This document shows, in pieces, positions 1 to 10,543 of a stretch of DNA of 64,000 nt. Within the stretch, counting starts at the first letter, position 1; every line of letters begins with the position of its first letter. The notes below the pieces were generated by a model, which did not search any database, was not told the origin of the DNA, and saw nothing but the letters and a program-made list of their open reading frames with translations. This DNA is from Drosophila persimilis. Its lineage: Eukaryota > Arthropoda > Insecta > Diptera > Drosophilidae. The stretch lies in contig NW_020825294.1 in assembly GCF_003286085.1 (NCBI RefSeq), positions 12,484,501 through 12,548,500 of the forward strand, written 5' to 3'. A program made the translations under genes and the position numbers.

Positions 1-365
1 ATTTAGATCAGGAGAGTAAGGGTGCCACTCCATTAATGCAACATTTTGGTCTTCAATCCACTTCTTTACTACTCTAGCAGTATGGATTGGGGCATTGTCC
101 TGCTGAACAGCCCAATGTAATGTCTCAAAGATGTTGGAAAAGTAGGGAAATGACATTTGGAGTAGTGAATGGCTTTTATCTTACTCGAAACCAACTGGAT
201 TTCAAATGTTCTATAATAAGAGATGGCATCACAAACCATTATACCCCCCTCACGACTATGACGACGGGTCAAATGATGTCCTAACTTTCTTAAACCATGA
301 AAGTAAGAATTAAACCAATCTGGTCCATCAAAGATAAAGTGTTTTTCATCAGATGAACAACCCAT
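1..365 (-). mobile_element. Tc1-like DNA transposon remnant (transposase C-terminal half)
   Basis: Read on the minus strand, the sequence encodes typical Tc1/mariner transposase segments. SSDEKHFIFDGPDWF (around 350-305) carries the first catalytic Asp. After a change of frame near 110, QQDNAPIHTARVVKKW carries the second Asp, and EWHPYSPDLN reaches the window edge, where the third acidic residue would follow. The two parts lie in different frames, so the copy is dead. The element continues to the left of the window. Family is clear from the motif order; the subfamily is not resolved. Confidence 0.85.
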
Positions 366-850
366 TCTATATTAAAATAATCGAAAAGTGCAAGAGGTAT
401 TTAAATGCCACTTTTACCGTGTACAGCTTATCAGTAACTGAAACCGCAGCCTCTGAGTCTATTCTAATGATCGCCTAAAAGCTCCTTTTTCGGCATAGGG
501 TAAAGCAGAGTTAAAATAAATCATAGTTGTGCAATTTTTTCACTCTCGGTCCACTTTTGCCAACTGTACTGCTCCAACAAACACAACAAAAATTTCGTCG
601 AAAGCTGAACTCACAAAAATGCATTGAGTCTATTCTATTGATCGATGCAATCAACTGTACCCAAATTCAAGTCTCTAACCTAATTTTTCGATAATTTATG
701 CCAAATTTTCGGTTGCTTGGCTTGAAGCGTCGATCCTAGCTCGTAATATAGATGCAGAAAAGTGAAATACCTAATAGTTTCGATACCAGAAACGCAAAGA
801 GCATATTACTCATATAACTCGCCAAAGAAATAAACATAAAAGTGTGCGTT
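366..850. other. Transposon flank with a 20-bp direct repeat
   Basis: No gene is visible. Two near-identical 20-mers (TGAGTCTATTCTAWTGATCG) lie at 456-475 and 625-644, 169 bp apart in the same orientation. Paired repeats are known as transposase-binding sites near the ends of IR/DR-type Tc1 elements, so this may be the terminal part of the neighbouring element. That link is inference. Confidence 0.35.
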
Positions 851-856
851 TTTATT
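851..856 (-). terminator. Poly(A) signal AATAAA
   Basis: TTTATT on the plus strand reads AATAAA on the minus strand, about 43 nt downstream of the stop codon (901-899) of the five-exon secreted-protein gene. It is well placed to end that transcript. Confidence 0.6.
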
Positions 857-898
857 CTGGGAAAAGGTGAAAAGAGAATAAAGTGACAGAATGCTTTA

Positions 899-3020
899 TC
901 AAGAGAAGGGCCTTTCCAGCTTGCCATCGACCACCTGGACCACCCCACTGTTGATCACTCTCTTGGCTCCATTTCCTATTCCTATTCCTAGTTCCCGACT
1001 GGCCTTGCTGTCCCGCCGTCGCCGGTAATCGGTGGAGGACATGCAGTAGCAGGGCTTCCAGCTGGGCCTGCGGTAGATCTGGCTCTGCTCCTGGGGGGCG
1101 CGTTCTGTGGTCCAAACAGGAACGTAGTGCGTCCAGGTCTCTCCTGTGCGATGAATACTCCCTGAGTCAGATCCTCGACTGGTATATTCATGCTGAGGAT
1201 AGTACTGCGGGTAGTACCCGCCTCGACTTCCTCCCTCATAGCCGCGGTGCTCGCTGGAGTAGTTCGGGTTCCACTGCGACTTTGGATCATGGGGCTTTGG
1301 GGTCTTGTGCTTTGAGTCGCTGCCCCCGCGGCCCTTGTAGATGGGCACACTGGCGTCCTCTGAAAGTCGAAGGTGCGAAATGGGTTAGACGAGGGCGAAA
1401 GTGACTGAGGACTCTCACTTTCTCACTCACCTTTCTCCCCATGGCTCTGGGCCGAACTGGTTTCGTTGCCCTCCCCTTCGGAGGTTATCTCGAACGTGAT
1501 GTCCGTGTGGATGCCCACCCGCTTCTTGTGCTTGCCGAGGTCCGTAATTTCCACGCTCTCTTTGGACTCTAGATTTTTTGGGATTGCAATTTTTACTTTT
1601 ACCATGTTCTTTTTTGCATTTCAAGCTTATGCTTTGGTGCGGGTGTGGGTGTGGGTGTGGGCCAATCTAATTACCTTTCGTTTGCTGCTGTCCATCGCCC
1701 GTATCGACGGTTACCCGCACGCCGTGTATCTTGGGGCGATTGCTGCTGTTTCCGCCGCCGCCGCCGCCGCCTCCTCTTTCATTGGCATTTCCCCTGTCTC
1801 CTTCTGCAAAGCCACGACCAGTGCCCTGGTCATAGCTGCCACTCCCGTTTCCACTCTGTCCCTGCATTCCGGGTTGCATCCCCGTCTGGTTGTTGTTGCT
1901 GTTGGAGATGCCATCGCTCTCATCGAAATCCAACTTGGATGACACTTTATTCGCCTGACCTGGTTGCACGCCACGTCGTCGTCGTTGTTTGTTTTCGGTT
2001 TAGCATAGAAATTAGATTTAGCAGAAATTTAATTAAAGTTATGCAAACACTTGCAACCATCTCCCGTCCCTGGCAATCCTCAGCTTCTACTTTAATCAGG
2101 TGAATTGGAGCGTGTCCGCCACCGCCACAGCCACCGCCCGGTCGTCCGTGGCATATACTCGTAAGTGGTGCAATTAGCACACGCTGACTTATTTATGGAT
2201 GCATCGCTCGTAACCAATCCGGCCGGCTGAGCAGAGCAGAGTCGACTGCCTCGATTTGCCACTGCACTCGAATCCTCGTATACGCAAGCGGAATTATAAT
2301 TATTGGATTTGTCCTAATCAAAATCGGATTAGCGACGGGGAGAGACCTCTATCCAGAGGCCAACCCCTGGGCTCTTGAATTTCATATTTTACGGCTTTCC
2401 CAGCCTCTTTCTAAACTGACGACTGAAGGGACGTCAATTATGTTTTAATTTAAAGTTTCGCTCAGTTAAATTACAGGAGCAGTTTTTTTATGGTATCGTT
2501 TACTTGGAGCTTACTGACTCCCTAAATAATACTTTCGTGTATAATTTACATGAATTGTACGGTATTTTAAAAACCTAGGTATCTGTTTGGTCTAAAAATA
2601 ATACAGAAATCGCCATCACAAAGTATAGGCAACCCATTAGACGCAATAGTTTTGGATGCATCTATTAAAATGTCCTTTTGGAAGCCTGGAGGTTCTTTGG
2701 GTTCGGCTCCAGATTTTGTGACTCTTTTCCTATACGATCGATGTTTATCGATGTCTAATCACTCATCTGTTAGCAATAATCTTTTCGATTCGCAGTGTCG
2801 TAGTTCCCCCACGACTGGAATTACCCCCAATTGAAAGAGACACGCAACTGTTGCCCTAAAAGTGATCAGATGATTCAGAGGGATCTGCCTGCCACCTGTC
2901 GTTTGATTGATTATTAACTACCAATTACTCGTAGCAACCTTGGACACCGCGATGAGTTAACAGAACGCTGCAGAACAACAGCAAGAGGAAGGCGGTGAAA
3001 GATCTTGGTATTGGCAGCAT
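899..3020 (-). CDS. Secreted Gly/Ser/Asn-rich protein of unknown function, five exons
   Basis: I do not recognise this gene. Proposed exons (minus): 3020-2929, 2157-2051, 1959-1715, 1608-1431 and 1359-899, about 360 residues. Exon 1 encodes a clear signal peptide (MLPIPRSFTAFLLLLFCSVL) and ends phase 2 at GTAATT. Exon 2 continues with ICHGRPGGGCGGGGHAPIHL. Exon 3 is rich in Asn, Gln, Ser and Gly, with an eight-Gly run. Exon 4 (VKVKIAIPKN...HTDITFEITSEGEG) and exon 5 (Tyr/Arg/Ser-rich, YYPQYYPQHEY, ending VVDGKLERPFS) join in phase across GTGAGT...TTTCAG. The exon 3 donor is uncertain: GTAACC at 1714 keeps the phase, while the stronger-looking GTAATT at 1674 would shift it. The exon 2/3 junction has two equivalent choices. 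An extracellular, low-complexity product is predicted; reproductive or matrix roles would be guesses. Confidence 0.55.
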
Positions 3021-6000
3021 CTCGCCTTGGAGCAGAGAACCGAAATAAGTGCTGGCGCACGGGGTATTTTTATTAGGGGTTTTTCTAAGGAGTTTCGTAA
3101 TAGACACTTGAACTTTGAGCGCGTTCCGTGTGCACACTTGAAAGCCGTCGACAAACAACTAAGCAAAACGACCAGACTCGAGTCGAGACGAGACGAAACA
3201 AAACAAAACAAAACCGAGTCCGAATACCTACAGAGATTCATTAAAATTAACTGGCAAAGCTGGGGAGTAGAAAAAAGTTGCCTTTGCTTCCAATTCTAAG
3301 TGTTTCCATTTCAGTGGACTTTTGCTGTTTGCTGTTTCTGGCTCTGCTTCTGCTGTTTGAGCTTTGCAGATAAGATCTTGACTTGATCTTGGTCGCAGGT
3401 CTCTAAGTGAGTTGTTGCTGTTGCACTGGAGGCTGAGGCTACGGCAGGGGTGCAGGGGTGCAGGTGTAGGTGTGGGTGTAAGGCGGGAGGAGACTGTAGC
3501 CCCCGCCGCTCCGTCCAGTAATTGTCTCTAATCGGTTGGCTAGCATCTTTTGTGATTGTTTTGATGTAGTTTCCGTTGTATCTTAAAGATTTCATTCCAT
3601 TGTGTATCGGGTGAACCTTTTTGTTCTGAGCTTAGTTTTATTTCGCTTCTGTGCTTTGGGTTTTTCATAATGCTCTCATCGTTAATCATGGGACGTGCGT
3701 TTATCTATGGGTATCGTCATTATATTCTGCGGCAATTTTGACAGCGCAAAACGATTATCATCATTAGCCACAGATGCGGCGGCAGCCTCCAAAGTGAATA
3801 TGAAGTTCGGCTCGTCTCAAGTTCAAGTTGGGTCCGAGTCTAAATTGCGTTGTATCTGAAGGTTTATCTGGTTTAATTTTGTTCTTTCCTATCCGCATCT
3901 TGGGTTGCATTGTACTATCCTACCCTCGCCAATGTAATTCGACAGTTTCCTCAAGCCTAATGAAGCATTTTCCCATTTGTCACTACGCCCCCGAATCAAC
4001 CACTTTCTCAAGAAAGGAAATTGCATTAGAAGTATCTAGATCTGCCAGGCCAAGTCAGTCCAACCCCCCATAACCGCACATGTTGGAATAATAATGTCAG
4101 GCAAAGCAAATGTATAGGCCATAAATTCATCCCCCCATTCAGGGGATCATCCTCCCAAGAACAGGAGTGGTCCAGGTCCAGAGCAATTAATTAGCAATTG
4201 CATTTGGTGCTGTCATTACGTGTGATAATTAAAAGGCCTCCCGGCTCTACTCCTCCCATAGAAGGAGCGAAAGAAATCCTGCCAAATGTATGACCATAAA
4301 TTGTATGCCCTTTGGGCCTGGCTCTTACTGTGGGTGCGGTGCTCCTGGTCTCATTTCCGTTCAGTTCGGTGCGGTTCGGCTGCAAGTGCACTTTAATCTC
4401 GAATTTATCAAGCGTAATAGTGGGGTCTCTATGGGAGACCTTTTGTAATCTTAGGGATTAGACAGGCGCTCAGCACAGCATATAGTATGTGGAGACGTGG
4501 GAGGCGGCGGATAGAAGCGAGTGGGTGCTCACACTCGTTGTGTGGCCGAGCCCATTAAACAGATGGATTTCGTTGTCAACTTTTGTAATATACTTTTTGT
4601 GGACTCTCGGATTGGCTGGACTGTAGTCCTGCCACTGCCTCTGCCTCTGCCTCCCCCTCTGAATCGGTTCTGAATGTGCTTTGATATCTGCTCTCGACCT
4701 GGCTCTGACTGACAGCTTCTTGTTCTGTGTGTTCGTTGGCAGTGTTTTGCATAAAGTTCTGCCTCTGCTTACATCAACTTAATTTTCATTGTCTCTATGC
4801 ATTTGTGCTGCACTCGGCGGACCAGAGACCAGAGACCAGCGACCAGATACCAGATACCAGAGAAGTTCAAGTGCGTTTCCAGCGAGTGGCTTGCATAATT
4901 CCATGGGTACTTCAAGACCAGAAAAACTTGGTTACTTGACAGAGGGAATTGCGGGGAGGAGAGGGACAGTGCGCCCCTTATAGCACAAAGTATGGTTTGA
5001 GCAAATGCAACAAAGGTTTGGGGAATTACTTGCCATTTAAATTTGTTAGTCCCATAAATAATAATTACTCAAATATACATATATTTATTTTAATAGCAGA
5101 CAGTAGTCTGAATGGCTATTGAGAGCCGCACCGACAGCAACACCTACTCGTAGCAGTATCCAGCAGATGCAGATGCAGATGCTGATGCAGATACAAAGAT
5201 ACAACATGTTCGGCCAGCAAAAGACAATGGTGCCAGGACCTAAACCAGACAGTCGCCGGTCGGTGTTGGTTGGCCTTGTTAGCTTTGCACTGCCAACAAT
5301 TAAAATGCCAAAATCAAAATCGAAATTTACAAATTTATGCGTCTAGCTGCCATTTACAGTTTCTACAATATGCCTATCCCATCCCCATCCCCATCCCCAT
5401 CCCCTATGCCCTATACCCGCTCTCCCAGAATAAATTGCGCAATTTTCCAGGGGCATCGCAGAACTAATGAAATAATGGGCCGGCGAATTAAATTATGGCC
5501 AAGGTATTCCCAGAGGCCCAGAAGGACCTCTAGACAATAACTAAATTTGCACTCACGATGGGATGGAGTTTTTCTTTTCTATTTTTTTTTTTTTGATTGC
5601 ATTGTTGCCGTTTGATTTGCAACCACTCGAAACCCAGCAACCCAACAACCCACCAACCGAATCACCCACCAAGGGCCATCCGACACCTCGGCGGAACAAC
5701 CCTCCCCGGCCGATCCCGGCGACCTCACCTCACCGCGATCCGAATCCGAATCCGCTTCCGCATCCGCATCCGAGTCCGCCCCCTCCCTCATTGCCTATTC
5801 ACACTCGTGTATTTCTATATCGCGCTCTATACGTGTTATTATTATTATTATTTCTATATATAAACTTTTTATTATTTGCTCGTTTACGGATTTTTCTCTC
5901 CCCCTCTCTGTCTGCCTGCTCTTTGGATTCGTCTGCTCGGGTTTATCGCTTCTCGTGTAGTGCGAAATTATCACAAAACTCATTGAATTTCCTTTTATTG

Positions 6001-6632
6001 TTGTCGGCTGCCAACCAGCGGGCTGGCACCCTCCCTTGCCCAAGTGGAAATCATCCGTGCAGCGCAGCGGAAGCCGAAGAGCGTCGGCTGCGTCTGTCGT
6101 CTTATCGTCTCCTTTGTTGTGTCGCGGTCGGGAACGTGTGACGGGGGAGGCAGGCACAGTGGGTACAAGCCAACTTGAACTGCTCTAAAAATGCAAATAT
6201 GCAAAAATGTACTGGAGAACCCCTCAATCTCTTGTTTAAATACTCGTACTATCTGAAACTCCGTTTTATCCACAGAACGAGTATCTCCGAGACCCCATTA
6301 CCACTGCACAGACACATATTATATTCTGTCTGAAAATAATAAGTCCTGGATTCAATCAGGTGCGAATTGCTCTATTTAATAGCCTCTATTGTTTCTGAAG
6401 ATCCACTGAAGGCTTAAAATAGGGTGAGTAATCATATGGCTGAGCTAGGAACAATCAAGATGTAAACCCTATTTGGCTCCTGTATATACTTACAGTGGTA
6501 CTTTTCATATCGATATTGAATGGAATTAAAACTACAGGTAATTTGGTACGAGTTTCAAAACGAAAAAAAGTTATAATTATGTTCCAAAATATACGGCTGT
6601 TTAAAGAGTACGAGTAATTCGAATTTGCATAA
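3021..6632. other. Intergenic, no supported gene
   Basis: Open frames here are short or of biased composition. The sequence holds CTGC/TTGCTG runs (3320-3450), an AGACCAGCGACCAGATACC-type repeat near 4830-4860, a CCATCC array and CCGAAT/CCGCAT hexamers around 5735-5775. A 192-codon frame at 5563-6141 is Pro/Leu/Ser low complexity and is not called. Confidence 0.6.
5374..5404. repeat. CCATCC hexamer microsatellite
   Basis: About five tandem copies of CATCCC are visible. It is ordinary simple sequence. Confidence 0.9.
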
Positions 6633-6995
6633 CTATTCGTCCATGTCTGATGCGCTGTCCTCGTCGCAAAAGAGCAGCCTACTCTGCTCCTGCAGCGAGT
6701 AAGCCATCTCCAGAAGGTTCTGAATCTCGAGGTAAAACTCCGGGCGCTGGGCAAGGCGTCCTGACGAGAAGTGGACATTTGCTGCATCCTCCCAGCAACT
6801 GATTGCCGTACCCAGAGCATGCATTCCCATGACGCCAAGTTCGTGGATGTCTACAGGACGAGGAGCTTTGCACGGGTACTTCCTGCGGCGAAGCATAAAG
6901 TGCGAGAGTACCCCTAACACACCCATGCCGGCGGTCAATGAGATCACGATTTTCGTATTGGTGGAGATCGGAAACGGCAGGAGGCTACCAGGCAT
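6633..6995 (-). CDS. Mitoguardin-like (MIGA/FAM73 family) short membrane protein
   Basis: A single-exon frame of 120 residues. The first true ATG is at 6995 (an upstream in-frame TTG is ignored). Residues 1-35 (LLPFPISTNTKIVISLTAGM followed by GVLGVLSHFMLRRRKY) form one hydrophobic span followed by basic residues, as in the N-terminal anchor of mitoguardins. Residues about 50-105 (ALGTAISCWEDAANVHF...FYLEIQNLLEMAYSLQEQ) match the MIGA segment that reads roughly EALQKWEQAL...KLESLLHRAYHLQEEF in human MIGA2, as I recall it. The tail is acidic (CDEDSASDMDE). Mitoguardins are outer-mitochondrial-membrane proteins of about 500-600 residues that promote fusion and ER contact or lipid transfer. This protein stops after the first quarter, so it lacks the large lipid-binding domain. 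It may be a retrogene-like, truncated paralogue. Family call is from memory, not alignment. Confidence 0.6.
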   Translation of the reverse strand: MPGSLLPFPISTNTKIVISLTAGMGVLGVLSHFMLRRRKYPCKAPRPVDIHELGVMGMHALGTAISCWEDAANVHFSSGRLAQRPEFYLEIQNLLEMAYSLQEQSRLLFCDEDSASDMDE

Positions 6996-8513
6996 CTTCA
7001 AAACTTCGATGTGGATAATGAGAGCAATATTACGGTCTGCCCTTTCGAGTCTGTTTGGATTCTAGTCTCTCGAAATAATTTAAGAATGCCTGTCATACTG
7101 ACATCCTGATTGCTTTGGTTTTGTGCTTTTGCTGTAGAAGTGCATGGGGTCTATTTAAATTAATTTCAGAACAGATTCAGTACTTTTGCTAATCTTTCCA
7201 TTTCTAGTGCCAGTTTCTCCATGCGATGTCCCACTGTGCATGCAATGTTTCTCCCATGGTCACCTTCCCCCAAGAGCTGGCAGGTTGCTGGAGTGCAAAA
7301 AAGTTGGTTTAAGGTCCTTGAAAATGAAAATGTTCTCTGCCGCAGCCGACAACCTCGTTTCGAGGGCTGCCCCTTCCACTCCTGCCGCTGCGGCTTGGTG
7401 ACCATCCGCCTTCACCCCTGCGCCTTCCACACCCCGGCACTTAGCTGACAATGAGCAGTGACAGCTACCAGGGGTGGAGCGGATAGGATTCCACCGCCGG
7501 GATGTTCTATTGAGAGCCGCTTGCGGTCGTGCCACAGACCCCAAACCCCAGGATTCAGACCCAGACCCAAGCCCAGACCCAGACCCAGACCCAGACCCAG
7601 ACCCGGACCGTCTGCACGTCTGTTGCATCTGTCGCATGCCGGAACTAAACGACAACAGAGGAACCCGACACAAGGGTAGTCGACTCAACCCCCATAGGGA
7701 CGAGAATGCAGTCGATAATGATGCGTACGCAGGGGCGATTATGATGAGTTTGATAGAGACAAGAACTCGTCGACTTGACACGCATGATTTAGTGTCCTGT
7801 TGAACCTGCCCTGCCCTGCCCCTGCCGCTGGCCGGAGTCTCGTTTCGATTCCATTTCGCAAATTGCAAATAAGTCGTCCAGTGCTGCATGGGTCCCGGAC
7901 CGTGTCGTGTGACAATTCTCGCAAATTATGTATATTTTCCCAGCAGCAGCCGCCAACCTAATCCGATTATTGCTCCCGATCCGGGGGACAGGTCCAGGTC
8001 CAGGTCCCGCCGCTGTCGCGCTGCACTTTTGTGTATCTCGTTGCCAGCATATGGAGTGCATGGATAGTGGAGGTCGGCACTTACACTCATTGTCCGACGT
8101 GGAATCCGGGGTTACACTCGCCCTAGCCCACTTCCAATTCCAATCCCACTCCCACACCAACACGCCCCGCCCCGTAATTGGATTTCGATGACTGCAAATT
8201 GGTGATAATTTCGATTTGCTTCCGGGCAGCTTCCACGGAACGCAGCGCGCACGTGATTCGTGAAAATGCGACCAGCTGCGCCCTGCACTCTTTATGTCTG
8301 GTCGTGACCGGCTAAACAGGGATTGCAAATGGATGGAATGGCCTCTTTATGTCTGCTCAAACAACACCGATCACAGACAGTGTACTGTCAGTGTACTGTC
8401 AGTGTACTTAGGCCCGACCCCCCTCCCGGAATGGGGGAACTGGAACGACGAAAGAAAACTAAGCCCGAACCGAGAGAATTTCCTAATCACCCATTAGCTG
8501 ATAAGACCATGCA
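6996..8513. other. Intergenic, no supported gene
   Basis: Contains GACCCA repeats (7557-7609), CCTGCC runs near 7805 and three copies of an 11-bp unit TGTACTGTCAG around 8381-8408. Short overlapping frames at 7166-7450 on both strands have no recognisable domain. Confidence 0.55.
7557..7609. repeat. GACCCA hexamer microsatellite
   Basis: Seven to eight imperfect tandem copies of GACCCA, which translate as Asp-Pro runs in a spurious frame. Confidence 0.9.
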
Positions 8514-8519
8514 TATAAA
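8514..8519 (+). promoter_or_regulatory. TATA box of the lectin-like pseudogene
   Basis: TATAAA lies 56 bp upstream of the ATG at 8570, with an initiator-like TCAGT at 8554-8558 and again at 8561-8565. The core promoter looks intact although the gene body is broken. Confidence 0.6.
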
Positions 8520-8569
8520 TTCGCCTGCATTGCTTCAAATGGACAGACGATAATCAGTACTCAGTCACC

Positions 8570-9076
8570 ATGAAGGGCTTTCTTCAGCTACTCGTCCTCC
8601 AGCTAGCTCTCAAGTTCGTCCCAGCTCAGGATCTCAAGTGCTCGGTAGACTATGTCTCTTTGGGAGACAGCGCCTATAAAATAGAACGCGGCAAGGTACT
8701 ACCATACTCCGTGCTCCAGATGGTACAATCACTGCAATGATAGCCTCCAATTCTGGCCACCATCGACAGCGAAGAGGAGCTCAATGCCATATAGAAATAC
8801 CTCAATCAATTGGGTTTCGGTCCAGACGAAGCTGTGTGGTTCTCTGGCTTTGGCATCAAGTCCGGAGCCTGGATCTCGCTGGCGAACTCCAAGATCCAGA
8901 CGTACTTTAAGTGGGCATCCGCCGAACCCAATGACTTGTACAGTGCGGAAAACTGTCTGGGCATCAAGGCCAACAGTGGTAATTGGTTCATGAATGACCT
9001 GAGTTGCTTCAAAGAATACTCATATCTATGCGAGGGTATTCCTAAGAAGACAGAGGACAACGAGTTGGCAGTGTAG
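8570..9076 (+). pseudogene. C-type lectin (lectin-37D type), broken copy
   Basis: The ATG at 8570 opens a signal peptide (MKGFLQLLVLQLALKFVPAQ) followed by DLKCSVDYVSLGDSAYKIERGK, as in small Drosophila secreted C-type lectins. At the family's conserved intron position there are only 24 nt (GTACTACC...CTCCAG, 8696-8719), too short for normal splicing. Reading on from WYNHCNDSLQ, one base is missing (or two extra) before LATIDSEEELNAI, and that is followed by an in-frame TAG at 8792-8794. The rest of the domain is perfect to the stop at 9076, including EPND and NWFMND, the mannose-type sugar and calcium motifs, and closing cysteines. AATAAA follows. So three lesions sit within 100 bp of an otherwise well-kept gene: a recent pseudogene, or assembly error in that stretch. 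Confidence 0.75.
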
Positions 9077-9177
9077 AACTATCTTTGAAATGATAAATCG
9101 TAACATATCAAGAATGTACATAGATACATGTGTACAGTGTTCATACATGTCCACAACGTTAATTTTCCTTAGTTTCC

Positions 9178-9183
9178 AATAAA
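9178..9183 (+). terminator. Poly(A) signal AATAAA
   Basis: AATAAA about 100 bp downstream of the lectin pseudogene stop codon. Confidence 0.6.
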
Positions 9184-9927
9184 TTTGTTTGCAATGAAAT
9201 TAAAATTACTTAAATCACTCTCGTTTATTTTTCCTATATCAGAACTGTGTTATTTTTAGCATTAGGTTTGGAAAACAAAGGATTATGCTTCTGATCGCTG
9301 AAAGCAGCCCCATACGTACTCCAATATTGCTTGTAGTAATTTCGTCGGTTAGTACATCCGAAAGAGACCATGAGCTCAATGCCTTTCCAGCAGAATGTAT
9401 CATGCGTCATGTTTTGAGTGCTGGTGAATGCTTACGACACATTCCTTACTATCGCGCCGTTGTAAATATAATCGGTTCTGAACCTATCGATATCAGCTTC
9501 GAAGCTTAGCGACTCACACCAAAACCACAAATTGGAATAATTCTTCGTAAAACTGAAGCATTGAGCTAAATTCATGGTTTCGTTTTTCTTTCTTCACGAT
9601 TTAGTGTGTATTCTCTTCGATATGTCAGATACCGATAAAGACCATCAGCAATGCATCAAGAAAATATATCGTACTAGTTGTACGCTCCATTTCTGAAAGA
9701 TCTGATGCATGAATTTATGCATCATACCCACTATTCATGTGCTTTCACCAACGCTATCGTACGAAACACACGTGATCTTGCAACGACTTTAAAAGAATTC
9801 AAAACGATTTGCATTTCGGGATACCTTTATAGATAATAGGTAACTTGCAGGACCTAGGGACCCCTCGCATCCCTCAATCAAATTCAAAGTAAATCTTTTA
9901 GCTCGAATATATATGTATATTACCAAA
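9184..9927. other. Intergenic between convergent lectin genes
   Basis: AT-rich spacer. No frame with recognisable content and no clear repeat. Confidence 0.5.
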
Positions 9928-10488
9928 TCAGTTGATATACACTCTTGTCGAGTCGAGTTCACAGATGTACGAGAGCTTGACACGGCAGGAGTAATCGTTC
10001 ATGAACCAGGGCTCCCCGATGCGATATAGGTTCATGCAGTTCTCGCTGTTCAGGTTGTCCGGCTGGCTGATGTACCATTTGGCATAGGGCAGGGGCCGGG
10101 CAGGACCAAACTGCAGCCAGCTGCCCTGCCGGCCAAAGCCCCCAATCCAGATCCAGTCGGCGCGATAGCCCATGCTCGTCAAGAAGTCGGTCAGCTCAGT
10201 GAACTTGTACTCGGAGTCAACGGTGGCCAGCTGGAGGCCCGACCGAATGCAGCGCTCGTTGGCATCGTACCAGGTGAGCTGGAGAGTTAAGGAAAGGGAA
10301 GGAAGGGGTTGGGAGATTCCACGAAAGACGCCTATGTAACGGGTACTCACCTTATCCTTGCTCTCCACAAAGTAATGCTTCTTCCCTACTCTGGTCAATG
10401 GCAGCGTGCAGTTGAAGCCCTCGACGCGAGACAAGCTCATAGCAGCCAGGCTGAGAGGAAGCCCCAAAGCCGAAGCAAATAGTTTCAT
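9928..10488 (-). CDS. Secreted C-type lectin (lectin-37D type), intact
   Basis: Two exons: 10488-10351 and 10278-9928, giving a 162-residue protein. Residues 1-24 are a signal peptide (MKLFASALGLPLSLAAMSLS). The CTLD follows: KKHYFVESKDK, then after the intron LTWYDANERCIRSGLQLATV, the WIWIGGFGRQGSWLQF core, QPDNLNSENCMNL and WFMNDYSCRVKLSYICE. QPD predicts galactose-type specificity, and WND-like FMND supplies calcium ligands. The intron (10350-10279, GTGAGT...CTCCAG) is 72 nt, a multiple of three and free of stops, so unspliced RNA would also encode a full-length protein with a 24-residue insert. A TATA box is well placed upstream. It is the intact neighbour of the broken lectin at 8.6-9.1 kb, in opposite orientation. 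Confidence 0.85.
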   Translation of the reverse strand: MKLFASALGLPLSLAAMSLSRVEGFNCTLPLTRVGKKHYFVESKDKVSTRYIGVFRGISQPLPSLSLTLQLTWYDANERCIRSGLQLATVDSEYKFTELTDFLTSMGYRADWIWIGGFGRQGSWLQFGPARPLPYAKWYISQPDNLNSENCMNLYRIGEPWFMNDYSCRVKLSYICELDSTRVYIN

Positions 10489-10535
10489 CTCTTAGTGTGT
10501 GGATCGAGTGATGTTCTACTCAGGTAATTTTCTGA

Positions 10536-10543
10536 TTTATATA
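10536..10543 (-). promoter_or_regulatory. TATA box of the intact lectin
   Basis: TATATAAA on the minus strand, about 48 bp upstream of the ATG at 10488. Confidence 0.65.

Noticed and set aside
5563-6141. 192-codon plus-strand ATG frame
   Set aside because: Composition is Pro, Leu and Ser low complexity driven by CCGAAT and T-rich tracts; no domain and no sensible splice or poly(A) context.
7166-7450. Overlapping short frames upstream of the mitoguardin-like gene
   Set aside because: Considered as an upstream exon (MEKLALEMERLAK), but no donor joins it in phase to the ATG at 6995.
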